64,000 nt of DNA, taken from the NCBI RefSeq assembly GCF_003003265.1, contig NZ_PVTL01000011.1, positions 26,443 through 90,442 of the forward strand. The letters run 5' to 3'. The stretch's first letter is position 1, and every line of letters begins with the position of its first letter. This DNA comes from Glaciihabitans tibetensis (GTDB taxonomy: Bacteria; Actinomycetota; Actinomycetes; Actinomycetales; Microbacteriaceae). A program made the translations under genes and the position numbers. Below are positions 44,967 through 53,410 of the stretch, piece by piece. The notes below the pieces were generated by a model. That model was given only the letters and a program-made list of their open reading frames with translations, was not told the DNA's origin and made no database searches.

Positions 44967-47150
44967 GTGTTCAACCCTCCCCTGACAGAAACCCGCATCG
45001 CCGCCCTCGAGATCCTGCGAACCCTTGTGGGTCGCGATGACGCTGACTTCCACGAGGGTCAGTTCGAGGCAATCGAAACCCTCGTCGACCTGCGCCGAAG
45101 GGCACTGGTCGTTCAGCGCACGGGATGGGGCAAATCGGCGGTGTACTTTGTGTCGACCCTGCTCCTTCGTCGGCAGGGTGCCGGCCCCACGATTCTCGTA
45201 TCGCCGCTTCTTGCTCTCATGCGCGACCAGATTGCCGCGGCAGCCCGTGCCGGGGTGCGGGCCGTCGCGATCAACTCGACCAATGCGCACGAGTGGAGCG
45301 ATGTGCAGCGCCAGCTGGCGAACGACGAGGTTGACGTGTTGCTCGTCTCTCCCGAGCGGTTGAATAATCCGGCGTTCCGCGAGAACCAGCTGCCGGATCT
45401 CATCAGACGAGTGGGCATGCTGGTCGTCGATGAGGCGCACTGCATCTCCGACTGGGGTCACGACTTCCGTCCGGACTACCGGAGACTGCGCGACCTGATC
45501 GCGCAGATGCCGCTGGGCGTGCCGGTTCTGGCAACAACAGCGACGGCGAACAGCCGTGTGGTGAACGACGTCGCGGAGCAACTCGACACCGCGCATTTTG
45601 CTAGTAACGACGCTCCCGCGACGACCGCAGGCTCCGGCGGCACCGGCGGCACCGACATTGGGGTCGTCACCATTCGCGGCCCCCTCGCCCGCGCCTCCCT
45701 GCGACTCGGAGTCTTGCGGTTGCCCGATGCCCGCAGCCGCCTCGGCTGGTTGCTGAGCCACATAGATGAACTCCCGGGCAGCGGCATCATCTACGCGCTC
45801 ACGGTGTCCGCCGCGGAGGACACGGCTCGGTTGTTGCGCGACGCGGGCCACAACGTGCGCGCATACACCGGGCAGACCGACACGGGTGAACGCGAAAAGT
45901 CGGAAGAAATGCTGAAAAACAACGAAGTCAAAGCGCTGGTCGCTACCAGCGCGCTTGGCATGGGGTTCGACAAACCCGACCTCGGCTTTGTGCTGCACCT
46001 CGGAGCTCCGTCCTCGCCCGTTGCCTACTATCAGCAGGTGGGCCGCGCGGGCCGCGCCACCGAGAACGCAGACGTGCTGCTCCTCCCCGGCAGCGAAGAC
46101 GAAGCAATCTGGCAGTACTTTGCTACCGCGTCGATGCCCAGTGAGCTGCGCGCCACTGCGGTGCTCGACGCGCTCTCCGCGAACGACGGCCCGTTGTCGA
46201 CGCCCGCGTTGGAAGCCCGGGTCGACATCCGGCGCACCCCTCTCGAGTTGCTGCTCAAGGTCCTCGACGTCGATGGTGTTGTGCGCCGGGTCACCGGCGG
46301 ATGGGTTGCGACGGGAGCCGCGTGGTCGTACGACCGGCAGCGGTACGAGCGCATCGCCGCCGAGCGGGTGGCCGAGCAACAACACATGCTCGAGTACGAG
46401 CGCACCACCGAATGTCGGATGGAATACTTGCAACGCTCGCTCGACGATGACACCGCCTCCCCCTGCGGCCGCTGCGACAATTGTGCCGGAATCTGGTACC
46501 CCGACGAAGTGCGTGACGACGCCACGGCGACGGCAACGGCGTCGCTAGACCGAGTGGGCGTCGCGCTCGATCCGCGGGCCCAGTGGCCGACCGGCGCAGA
46601 CCGCTTGGGCGTTCCCGCGAAGGGCAAGATCGCGCCGTCCGAGCGCGTGCTCGAAGGTCGGGCTCTCGCGAGACTGACCGACCTGGGCTGGGGCAATACT
46701 TTGCGCGGCATCTTCGCTCCGTCCGCAATGGACGCTCCCGTCACGCCAGCGATGCTCGCCGCGTGTGTGCGGGTGCTCGCCGAGTGGGGATGGCAGCAGC
46801 GCCCCGCGGGAGTGGTCGCCATGCCTTCGCGCCACCATCCCGAACTGGTGAACTCCGTTGCGGCCGGTCTTGCCCAGATTGGCAGGCTTCCCTACCTCGG
46901 TGCACTCGACCTTGCGGGAGCCGGTCCGACGGGCGAGCCCGGTGGCAACAGTGCGTATCGCTTGGCCAACGTGTGGAACGGCTTTTCCGTGGGCGTAGAG
47001 CTTGCCGAAGCGCTCGCCTCGGCGAGCGGACCCGTATTGCTGGTCGACGATTTGGCTGACAGCCGGTGGACACTCACCGTCGCAGGCCGACAGCTCCTGC
47101 AGGCCGGAGCACCCGCGGTGCTGCCCTTCACCCTCGCATTGCGGTCGTAG
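44967..47150 (+). CDS. RecQ-family DNA helicase with C-terminal phosphoribosyltransferase-like region
   Basis: 727 residues from GTG 44967. The superfamily 2 helicase core shows motif I (VQRTGWGKSAVYF), motif II (LVVDEAHCISDWGHDFRPDYRRL, the RecQ aromatic loop following), ATTATAN, and motifs V-VI (VATSALGMGFDKPDLGFVLHLG, QQVGRAGR). A RecQ zinc site CRMEY...CGRCDNC sits near residue 490. The last 140 residues are not an HRDC domain; GPVLLVDDLADSRWTLTVAGRQLLQAGAPAVLPFTL resembles the PRPP loop and flanks of type I phosphoribosyltransferases. It unwinds DNA in repair; what the C-terminal part does is unknown. Confidence 0.88.
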   Translation: MFNPPLTETRIAALEILRTLVGRDDADFHEGQFEAIETLVDLRRRALVVQRTGWGKSAVYFVSTLLLRRQGAGPTILVSPLLALMRDQIAAAARAGVRAVAINSTNAHEWSDVQRQLANDEVDVLLVSPERLNNPAFRENQLPDLIRRVGMLVVDEAHCISDWGHDFRPDYRRLRDLIAQMPLGVPVLATTATANSRVVNDVAEQLDTAHFASNDAPATTAGSGGTGGTDIGVVTIRGPLARASLRLGVLRLPDARSRLGWLLSHIDELPGSGIIYALTVSAAEDTARLLRDAGHNVRAYTGQTDTGEREKSEEMLKNNEVKALVATSALGMGFDKPDLGFVLHLGAPSSPVAYYQQVGRAGRATENADVLLLPGSEDEAIWQYFATASMPSELRATAVLDALSANDGPLSTPALEARVDIRRTPLELLLKVLDVDGVVRRVTGGWVATGAAWSYDRQRYERIAAERVAEQQHMLEYERTTECRMEYLQRSLDDDTASPCGRCDNCAGIWYPDEVRDDATATATASLDRVGVALDPRAQWPTGADRLGVPAKGKIAPSERVLEGRALARLTDLGWGNTLRGIFAPSAMDAPVTPAMLAACVRVLAEWGWQQRPAGVVAMPSRHHPELVNSVAAGLAQIGRLPYLGALDLAGAGPTGEPGGNSAYRLANVWNGFSVGVELAEALASASGPVLLVDDLADSRWTLTVAGRQLLQAGAPAVLPFTLALRS

Positions 47151-47187
47151 CCGAGGGCCAGCCGGAATGCACCCAATAGGCTCTGGG

Positions 47188-47216
47188 TCAGCTGACTCAG
47201 GGCCAGCTGACTCAGC
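47188..47216. repeat. CAGCTGACTCAG direct repeat past the 2TM gene
   Basis: Two copies of CAGCTGACTCAG, 17-18 bp apart, in the 61-bp gap between the convergent helicase and 2TM genes. The second reaches the 2TM stop codon. Confidence 0.6.
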
Positions 47217-47517
47217 GCTTCCTGTTCTTCAGCTCGCGATCGATCTGGTCCTCGGTGATCTCTTTGGGGATTAGCACGGACGCCGCATCAAGAACCAGAC
47301 CGACTCCCCACCCGGCGATCACCCAGCCCGGCCAGAAGTAGCCACCCCCGGAAAACCACCACGTCAGCACCAGAAACAGGTTCACAACAACGTAGGCCGT
47401 CGCGTGGGTGGCTAACTCGCGTCGGCGCTGGATCTTTTTGCGCGCCCAGTCGCGCTCGTCGGTGGTTCCTGCTGACGTGGGGCCTGCCTTGGCCTGCCCC
47501 GCAATGTCGTCCCCCAT
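47212..47517 (-). CDS. 2TM-domain protein
   Basis: 101 residues with the 2TM layout: a charged helix (RDWARKKIQRRRELATHATAYVVVNLFLVLTWWF), a second membrane segment (YFWPGWVIAGWGVGLVLDAASVLI), and a basic tail. The family is of unknown function; some members are fused to sensors. The ATG at 47517 is chosen because GAGGAG lies 7 nt before it. The frame could be read from a GTG at 47601, but that lies within a 17-bp repeat with no ribosome site. Confidence 0.82.
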   Translation of the reverse strand: MGDDIAGQAKAGPTSAGTTDERDWARKKIQRRRELATHATAYVVVNLFLVLTWWFSGGGYFWPGWVIAGWGVGLVLDAASVLIPKEITEDQIDRELKNRKR

Positions 47518-47584
47518 TGCGTTCTCCTCTGATGCGTGCAGCGCCGCCTGAGCAGTCTCAGACTGGCGATTGAGATCAGAGTAC

Positions 47585-47635
47585 TCCTCATGATCGTTCA
47601 CTTCTCATGATCATTCACTTCTCATGATCGTTCAC
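47585..47635. repeat. 17-bp tandem repeat x3 upstream of the 2TM gene
   Basis: TTCTCATGATCGTTCAC-type units at 47585, 47602 and 47619, nearly identical, each containing the palindrome TCATGA. They lie 68-118 bp upstream of the chosen 2TM start, in the likely promoter region. Confidence 0.8.
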
Positions 47636-47677
47636 AGAGGGCTCACGCAGTAGGCCGGGCGCCGATCAGATCCGCCG

Positions 47678-48622
47678 CTAGAGAAAGCGCACCCCGGCCA
47701 TGATCCTGGTGCGCAGCTCGAAGACCTCCGCGCCACCGCGGAAGGGTGGGGCGCCGAACCCGACGCGCAGCACATCGGGCAGCCTGGACAGCTGCACCAG
47801 CAGAACCGGCATGCCGCGGCTGACGCCCAACGTCATGACCGAGTCGTCACTCGAACCATCGGGCACAACAATCAGCGCTGCGGTGACCGGAACCCGGCAC
47901 CGACGGCCAAACCAGCGCGCGCGAATGGTCAGCGCGTTCACCGGAAACTCGTCTGCCGCCAGTCCCGCTCCGATGAGCTCGCCCTTGCGGGTGCGCACCG
48001 GGGCTCCCCAGTCGCACGATGACATCGCAAAAAGCCCGCTCGCGCCCAACACGACATGATCGAGCTGTTCGTCAGGCTCACCGGGCGCGCCGGTACCGGT
48101 GGCGACGCCATGCCAGATCGTGTACCCGATGCCAAGGCTGGAGAGAGCGGCACCGCTGGTCTCCTCAGCCATCGCTTTCGCCAGCACCCGGCGAAGTGGC
48201 GCGGGCGCGGACCTCACTACAGCCGCGCTGTACGGGTCTGCAGCCGCCGCCGGCGCCCACTCAGCGAACATCTCGAGGTAGCGCTCGCGCTGCCACAGCC
48301 CGGCCAGTCCGAACTCCCGCGGAGCCGGCCGTGTGCCGCGGCGGTTCTCGGCGGCGGACGGGGCGAACGTCGGGGCAGCGGCACCCGGACGTGCCGAACG
48401 CTGCGGCGCCGACATCCCCCGGTCATAAGCGGCACGCCCCTCGACGGTTCCGATCACGTCCCAGGCGGCCTGCACCGCGTGAAAATGCACTGCGACGCCA
48501 CCGGTGTCCGGATGCGTCTCGCGCAGCATCCGCCGGTAGGAACGGCGCAGCTCGGTGATATCTGCGGTCGGCGGAACCCCGAGCACTTCGTACGGCGTCG
48601 CAGCGATCGGGCTGTCGGTCAT
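47678..48622 (-). CDS. J-domain protein with a conserved C-terminal domain
   Basis: 314 residues. The N-terminal 65 form a DnaJ J-domain (TPYEVLGVPPTADITELRRSYRRMLRETHPDTGG with the HPD triad). A Pro/Ala-rich linker follows, then a 200-residue C-terminal domain (DHVVLGASGLFAMSSCDWGAPVRTRKGELI, RRCRVPVTAALIVVPDG) that recalls NERD-like nuclease-related domains but lacks a clear catalytic set. It should recruit an Hsp70 through the J-domain; the client is unknown. It stands between the 2TM gene and mfd. Confidence 0.82.
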   Translation of the reverse strand: MTDSPIAATPYEVLGVPPTADITELRRSYRRMLRETHPDTGGVAVHFHAVQAAWDVIGTVEGRAAYDRGMSAPQRSARPGAAAPTFAPSAAENRRGTRPAPREFGLAGLWQRERYLEMFAEWAPAAAADPYSAAVVRSAPAPLRRVLAKAMAEETSGAALSSLGIGYTIWHGVATGTGAPGEPDEQLDHVVLGASGLFAMSSCDWGAPVRTRKGELIGAGLAADEFPVNALTIRARWFGRRCRVPVTAALIVVPDGSSDDSVMTLGVSRGMPVLLVQLSRLPDVLRVGFGAPPFRGGAEVFELRTRIMAGVRFL

Positions 48623-48637
48623 CGGCTGTCGGTCATC
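48609..48637. repeat. Direct repeat GCTGTCGGTCATCG x2 between mfd and the J-domain gene
   Basis: Two adjacent 14-bp copies just past the mfd stop; the J-domain start codon lies in the first. It is probably a small tandem duplication. Confidence 0.6.
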
Positions 48638-48646
48638 GGATCGCGA

Positions 48647-51600
48647 TCATGCGACCGGCACAACCACCGGCTCGGGGAAGATCTGCGTCATCAGCTTGTT
48701 GGTCCATTCGATCAGCGCGCGGTCACCGAGGCCTTCCGGCATCGGCACACTGATGGTGCGGGGAGCCGCGAAGTAGCGCGCCCCCGGATACATCCGCTGC
48801 AGCCGGATCTGAATCGAATCGGGCAGGTCCGCCGGAGCGATGCGCAGCTTGCCGCCCATCGCGACAACCTCGCTGAGCCCGGCCTTCTGAGCGGCGCGGC
48901 GGAGGCGGGACACCGCAATCAGTGCCGTCACCTGCTCGGGCGGCTCGCCGTAGCGGTCGGTCAGTTCCTCCAGAACAGAATCAAGCTGGTCGGGGGATGC
49001 CGCGGGCGAAGACGCCGTCGACAGCTTTTGATACGCCTCCAAACGCAGGCGCTCGCTCTCGACGTACTCCTCGGGGATGTGCGCGTCGACCGGAAGCTCC
49101 AACCGCAGCTCGGTTTGCCCCTCGGCGACATCGCCGCGGAAGGTACTCACCGCTTCGCCGATCATCCTCAGGTACAGGTCGAATCCGACGCCGGCGATGT
49201 GCCCGGACTGCTCGCCGCCGAGCAGGTTTCCCGCTCCACGGATCTCGAGGTCCTTCAGGGCGATCTGCATGCCCGCTCCGAGGTCGTTGTTCGCGGCGAT
49301 GGTGGCGAGGCGGTCGTTGGCGGTCTCGCTCAGCGGCTTCATCTCGTCGTAGAGGAAGTAGGCGTAGGCCCGTTCCCGTCCACGTCCGACGCGGCCACGA
49401 AGTTGGTGCAGCTGGGACAGCCCGTACTTGTCCGCGCGGTCGATGATTAGGGTGTTGGCGTTGGCGATGTCGAGGCCAGTTTCGATGATGGTCGTCGACA
49501 CCAGCACGTCGAATTTGCGTTCCCAGAAATCGACCATGACCTGCTCGAGCACATGCTCGGGCAGCTGGCCGTGGGCGACGGCGACGCGCGCCTCCGGCAC
49601 GATTTCGGCGATCTGCGCGGCGATCCGGTTGATCGACGACACCCGGTTGTGTACGTAAAACACCTGGCCCTCGCGCAGCAGCTCGCGCCGGATGGCGGCA
49701 CCGATCTGGCGGTCCGAGTACGGGCCAACAAAGGTGAGGATCGGGTGCCTGTCCTCGGGCGGCGTCGCCAGCGTCGACATCTCGCGGATGCCGGTCACCG
49801 CCATTTCGAGGGTCCGGGGAATCGGGGTGGCGCTCATCGCCAGGATGTCGACGTTCGTCTTGAGCTTCTTCAAGGCGTCCTTGTGCTCGACGCCGAACCG
49901 CTGCTCCTCGTCGATGATGACCAGGCCGAGGTCCTTGAACTCCATGCCCTTCGACAGCAGTCGGTGGGTTCCGATCACGACGTCGACGGTGCCCTGCTTC
50001 AGGCCCTCCATCGTCTCCTTCGATTCCTTCTCGGTCTGGAACCGGCTGAGCGGCCGCAGGTGGATGGGGAACCCGGAGAATCGCTCGGCGAACGTCTCCA
50101 TGTGCTGGCGCACGAGGAGGGTGGTGGGCACGATCATCGCGACCTGTTTGCCGTCTTGCACCGCCTTGAACGCGGCACGCACGGCAACCTCGGTCTTGCC
50201 GTAACCGACGTCGCCGCTGATGAGGCGATCCATCGGGATCGGGCGTTCCATATCTGCCTTCACCTCGTCGATGGTGGTGAGCTGGTCGGCCGTTTCCGCG
50301 AACGGGAACGACTCCTCCAGCTCACGCTGCCACGGGGTGTCCGGCCCGAAGGCGTAGCCCTTCGATGCCATCCGGGCGGAGTAGAGCTTGACCAGTTCGA
50401 CGGCGATGTCGCGCACTGCCTTGCGGGCCTTGTTTTTGGCCGCGGACCACTCGGTGCCGCCCATCTTGCTGAGCGACGGGGCCTCTCCCCCGACGTAGCG
50501 GGAGAGCAGGTCGAGCTGGTCGGTGGGCACAAACAGCTTGTCCCCCGGGTAGCCGCGCTTGTTGGGCGCGTACTCGATCACCAAGAACTCGCGCATCGAC
50601 TTGACGGCGTTGCGGCCACCACTGGAGATCTCGCGCTGGGTGAGTTCGACGAACTTGCCGATTCCGTGGGTCTGGTGCACCACGAAGTCGCCGGTCTTCA
50701 GCTGCAGCGGGTCGACCACGTTTTTGCGGCGCCCGGCGAGCTTCTTTACCTGGCGGGTGTCGTACCCGGTGGACCGGCCGTAGAACTCGCCCTCGCTGAG
50801 CACTGCGAGTTTGATCCCGGGGATCTCGAACCCCGCCTCGACCGTGGCCTTCAGCAGGTAGACGATCCCGGGCTCCGCGTCCGCCGGGTACTCGTCGACC
50901 ACCCGGGCGGCGATCTCGTGTTCGGCGAGCACGTCGGCGGTGCGTTCGACCAGGCCGGTGCCCTGCGCCAGAACCGCGACCGACCACCCCTGCTGCACGC
51001 GCTGGCGCACGTGGTCGAGAGCCCCATCTGCCTGGCCGGCGAAGCTCGGCACTCCGACGGCGTCGATTCGCACGTAGTTGTCATCACTGACGATGCTTTC
51101 GACCAGTTCGCTGAGCGAGATGGTCCCGGCGGGCTCGCGCGATGATGATGATGGGTCGGATGCCACGGCGCCCGCATTGAACTGGCTCAGAGTCCACCAG
51201 GCTCTTCTGCCCGCACTCTCGCGCAGTTTCGGCAGGCTGAGGAAGTCGCCGGCGTTGAGGTCGATGGGAGCCTCGGCTCCGGCGGTGGCGGCATTCCACG
51301 CGGCGCTGAGGAACTCCCGGTTGGTCTCCACGAGGCTGACCGCACGGGTGGCGACCTTCTCCGGCGAGAGTACGGCGATGGCGGCGCCCTCCGGGAGGTA
51401 CGCGGTGAGCGGGACGAGTTTGTCGACCAGGGCGGGGGCGAGCGACTCCATGCCGTCGACGGGGATGCCTTCGGCGATCTTCGCGAGCATCTGGGCGAGG
51501 CTCGGAAACTCGTGCTGCATCTCGCGGGCGCGCTGGCGTACCTCGGGACTGAGGAGCATCTCGCGGCTCGCGGGCAACTCCGCTTCGAGCACCTCTTCGG

Positions 51601-52261
51601 GGAGGCTGCGCTGGTCAGCGACGGAGAAGTAGCGCAGCTGCTCGAGCTCGTCCCCAAAGAACTCGGCGCGGACCGGATGCTCATCGATGGGCGAGAAGAC
51701 GTCGAGGATGCCGCCGCGCACGGCGAACTCGCCGCGTCGCGTGACCATGTCGACTCGCGTGTACGCAAGATCGACGAGCTGTCGCCCGAGCCCGGCGAGG
51801 TCGTATCCCCGCGCCGAAGCGAGCAGCTGGATCGGCTCGAGATCGGTGAGGTTGTCGGCCAGCGGCTGGAGCGCAGCGCGCACGGAGGCGACCAGGATGA
51901 TGTCCCCAGACGGTTCCGCCGACCAGGCCTTCAGGCGGCGGAGTGCATCGATGCGCTTTCCCACGGTTTCGGCGCTGGGACTGAGCCGCTCGTGCGGCAG
52001 CGTCTCCCAGGCCGGGAATTCGATGATGGTGGCGTTTGGCATCACGCAGCGCAGGGCGGTGCGTAAGTATTCGGATTCGCGACCGGTTGCCGTAATCGCC
52101 AACAACGCCTGGGGTCCGCTCCGGCGCTCAAGCAGAGCGGCCAGAAGGGGGGCGCGGAGGCCGTCGACGAGCGAGAAGTCTGCGCTACGTGCGGCGTGAT
52201 CGACAGCGGTCTCGAAGCTTTGGGCGCGCGAGAGCCCCCGGATTAATCCCTCGAGTATCAC
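48647..52261 (-). CDS. mfd: Transcription-repair coupling factor
   Basis: 1204 residues, full length. The N-terminal UvrB-like region is followed by the RNA polymerase-interaction domain (KRGYPGDKLFVPTDQLDLLSRYVG) and the RecG-like translocase with Walker A (GDVGYGKTEVAVRAAFKA), the DEEQRFGVEHKD box and helicase motifs (MSATPIPRTL, ILVST-type sequence, RGRVGRGRERAYAYF). A C-terminal TRCF domain completes it. It removes stalled RNA polymerase from damaged template strands and recruits UvrA. It starts at GTG 52261, with TAGACT 6 nt upstream (leaderless), about 45 bp from the 30-bp repeat array. Confidence 0.96.
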   Translation of the reverse strand: MILEGLIRGLSRAQSFETAVDHAARSADFSLVDGLRAPLLAALLERRSGPQALLAITATGRESEYLRTALRCVMPNATIIEFPAWETLPHERLSPSAETVGKRIDALRRLKAWSAEPSGDIILVASVRAALQPLADNLTDLEPIQLLASARGYDLAGLGRQLVDLAYTRVDMVTRRGEFAVRGGILDVFSPIDEHPVRAEFFGDELEQLRYFSVADQRSLPEEVLEAELPASREMLLSPEVRQRAREMQHEFPSLAQMLAKIAEGIPVDGMESLAPALVDKLVPLTAYLPEGAAIAVLSPEKVATRAVSLVETNREFLSAAWNAATAGAEAPIDLNAGDFLSLPKLRESAGRRAWWTLSQFNAGAVASDPSSSSREPAGTISLSELVESIVSDDNYVRIDAVGVPSFAGQADGALDHVRQRVQQGWSVAVLAQGTGLVERTADVLAEHEIAARVVDEYPADAEPGIVYLLKATVEAGFEIPGIKLAVLSEGEFYGRSTGYDTRQVKKLAGRRKNVVDPLQLKTGDFVVHQTHGIGKFVELTQREISSGGRNAVKSMREFLVIEYAPNKRGYPGDKLFVPTDQLDLLSRYVGGEAPSLSKMGGTEWSAAKNKARKAVRDIAVELVKLYSARMASKGYAFGPDTPWQRELEESFPFAETADQLTTIDEVKADMERPIPMDRLISGDVGYGKTEVAVRAAFKAVQDGKQVAMIVPTTLLVRQHMETFAERFSGFPIHLRPLSRFQTEKESKETMEGLKQGTVDVVIGTHRLLSKGMEFKDLGLVIIDEEQRFGVEHKDALKKLKTNVDILAMSATPIPRTLEMAVTGIREMSTLATPPEDRHPILTFVGPYSDRQIGAAIRRELLREGQVFYVHNRVSSINRIAAQIAEIVPEARVAVAHGQLPEHVLEQVMVDFWERKFDVLVSTTIIETGLDIANANTLIIDRADKYGLSQLHQLRGRVGRGRERAYAYFLYDEMKPLSETANDRLATIAANNDLGAGMQIALKDLEIRGAGNLLGGEQSGHIAGVGFDLYLRMIGEAVSTFRGDVAEGQTELRLELPVDAHIPEEYVESERLRLEAYQKLSTASSPAASPDQLDSVLEELTDRYGEPPEQVTALIAVSRLRRAAQKAGLSEVVAMGGKLRIAPADLPDSIQIRLQRMYPGARYFAAPRTISVPMPEGLGDRALIEWTNKLMTQIFPEPVVVPVA

Positions 52262-52579
52262 CGGACAAGTCTAGGTGGGGATTGTCGTGCCCGCGGGCCA
52301 TGTTCGCTGCGAGCGGCGAACCAACAAGCACCGCCGCTGCGAGCGGCGAACCAACAAGCACCGCCGCTGCGAGCGGCGAACCAACAAGCACCGCCGCTGC
52401 GAGCGGCGAACCAACAAGCACCGCCGCTGCGAGCGGCGAACCAACAAGCACCGCCGCTGCGAGCGGCGAACCAACAAGCACCGCCGCTGCGAGCGGCGAA
52501 CCAACAAGCACCGCCGCTGCGAGCGGCGAACCAACAAGCACAGCCGCTGCGAGCGGCGAACCAACAAGCACCGCCGCTG
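52262..52579. other. Intergenic region dominated by the 30-bp repeat array
   Basis: 318 bp between the epimerase stop and the mfd start (both genes leftward). It contains the mfd -10 (TAGACT, 52268-52273) and the repeat array. All long frames here are products of the repeat, whose 30-bp unit is open in most frames. Confidence 0.8.
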
Positions 52580-52591
52580 CTAGCGGCGAAC
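52306..52591. repeat. 30-bp tandem repeat, 9.5 copies, each with a hairpin
   Basis: Nine complete units from 52306 to 52575 and a partial tenth to 52591. Each contains GCCGCT-GCG-AGCGGC, a 6-bp stem with 3-nt loop, then GAACCAACAAGCACC. Copies are identical except an A at 52542 and a T at 52581. On the transcript strand each hairpin is followed by a U/G-rich stretch. There are no variable spacers, so it is not CRISPR. Confidence 0.95.
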
Positions 52592-53383
52592 GGCCGTGAA
52601 ATCGAGGTCGCGAAGCGCCGCGTCCGTGGACAACCGCAGTGACGTGGCGCAGATGATCTGCGAGGCGAACGGCGCGATGGCACGCATGACCGAATCGGCC
52701 AGCGCGACGGGCGCGGCGAAACCATCCGAGCGTGCCTGCTCTTCCTGGAGCGCACGCCAGGTGACTGGCTCGTCTGCGGCGATGTTGTACACCGCGCCCG
52801 GGGTGCCGTGGTCGAGCGCTCGGATGACCGCCCGCGCGGCATCCTCCACATGGATCACCGGAAGGCTCCCCGACGCACGCCGGGAGATCGGCGGAACCAC
52901 CCGCGCGTTCGGCCCGTACAGGTGCCCCAGGCGCAACACGATGGCCCCGAACGCGCGGGCCTGCTGCTCGCTGGAGCGGATCGCCCGGAACGCGGGGTCG
53001 TTGCGCGTGTCATTCGCCTCGCCGAAGGGGGCGGTTTCCGTGACCGGTCGGTCGCCGTGGTCGCCGAACCCGTACCCGTAGAAAGGACTGGCCGCGACGT
53101 AGCGGGACGCGCCGAGCAGCCGGGCGGCGGCGATAAGAGTGCTGGAACCCTCGATCCGCAGGCGACTCACCGGGGCGAGTTCGCGGAATCCGGCGGGCAA
53201 CTCGGTGCTGGTGCCGAGCAGGTTGACGACGGCGTCGGCCTGGAGCTCGGCGACCGAGCTCAGAAAGCTGGAGCGGTGGGCGGGGTCTGCGTCGGACGTG
53301 ACCGAGGTGTGTCCGGCATTGCTGAGCGCGGTCAGGAGGCTGGAGCCGAATGCGCCTGAGGCACCGGCGATGAATACGCGCAT
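52580..53383 (-). CDS. NAD-dependent epimerase/dehydratase-like SDR protein
   Basis: 267 residues of the extended SDR type: an N-terminal nucleotide-binding motif (VFIAGASGAFGSSLL), a YVAASPFYGYG segment near the usual active-site region, LRLGHLYGP, and VIHVEDAARAVI, as in sugar-nucleotide epimerases. The classic YxxxK pair is not obvious, so the reaction is open. TAACGT 6 nt before the ATG indicates a leaderless start. The stop codon lies inside the last partial copy of the 30-bp array and exists only because of a G-to-T difference at 52581. Confidence 0.85.
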   Translation of the reverse strand: MRVFIAGASGAFGSSLLTALSNAGHTSVTSDADPAHRSSFLSSVAELQADAVVNLLGTSTELPAGFRELAPVSRLRIEGSSTLIAAARLLGASRYVAASPFYGYGFGDHGDRPVTETAPFGEANDTRNDPAFRAIRSSEQQARAFGAIVLRLGHLYGPNARVVPPISRRASGSLPVIHVEDAARAVIRALDHGTPGAVYNIAADEPVTWRALQEEQARSDGFAAPVALADSVMRAIAPFASQIICATSLRLSTDAALRDLDFTAVRR

Positions 53384-53410
53384 CCCTCTACGTTAGGTGA
53401 CGACGTCGGG

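Noticed and set aside
52306..52591. CRISPR array
   Set aside because: The 30-bp units follow each other directly with no unique spacers, and no cas genes are present.
52185..52599. Long repetitive proteins on both strands over the 30-bp array
   Set aside because: The unit length is a multiple of 3 and lacks stops in most frames, so open frames are automatic; none has independent start or family support.
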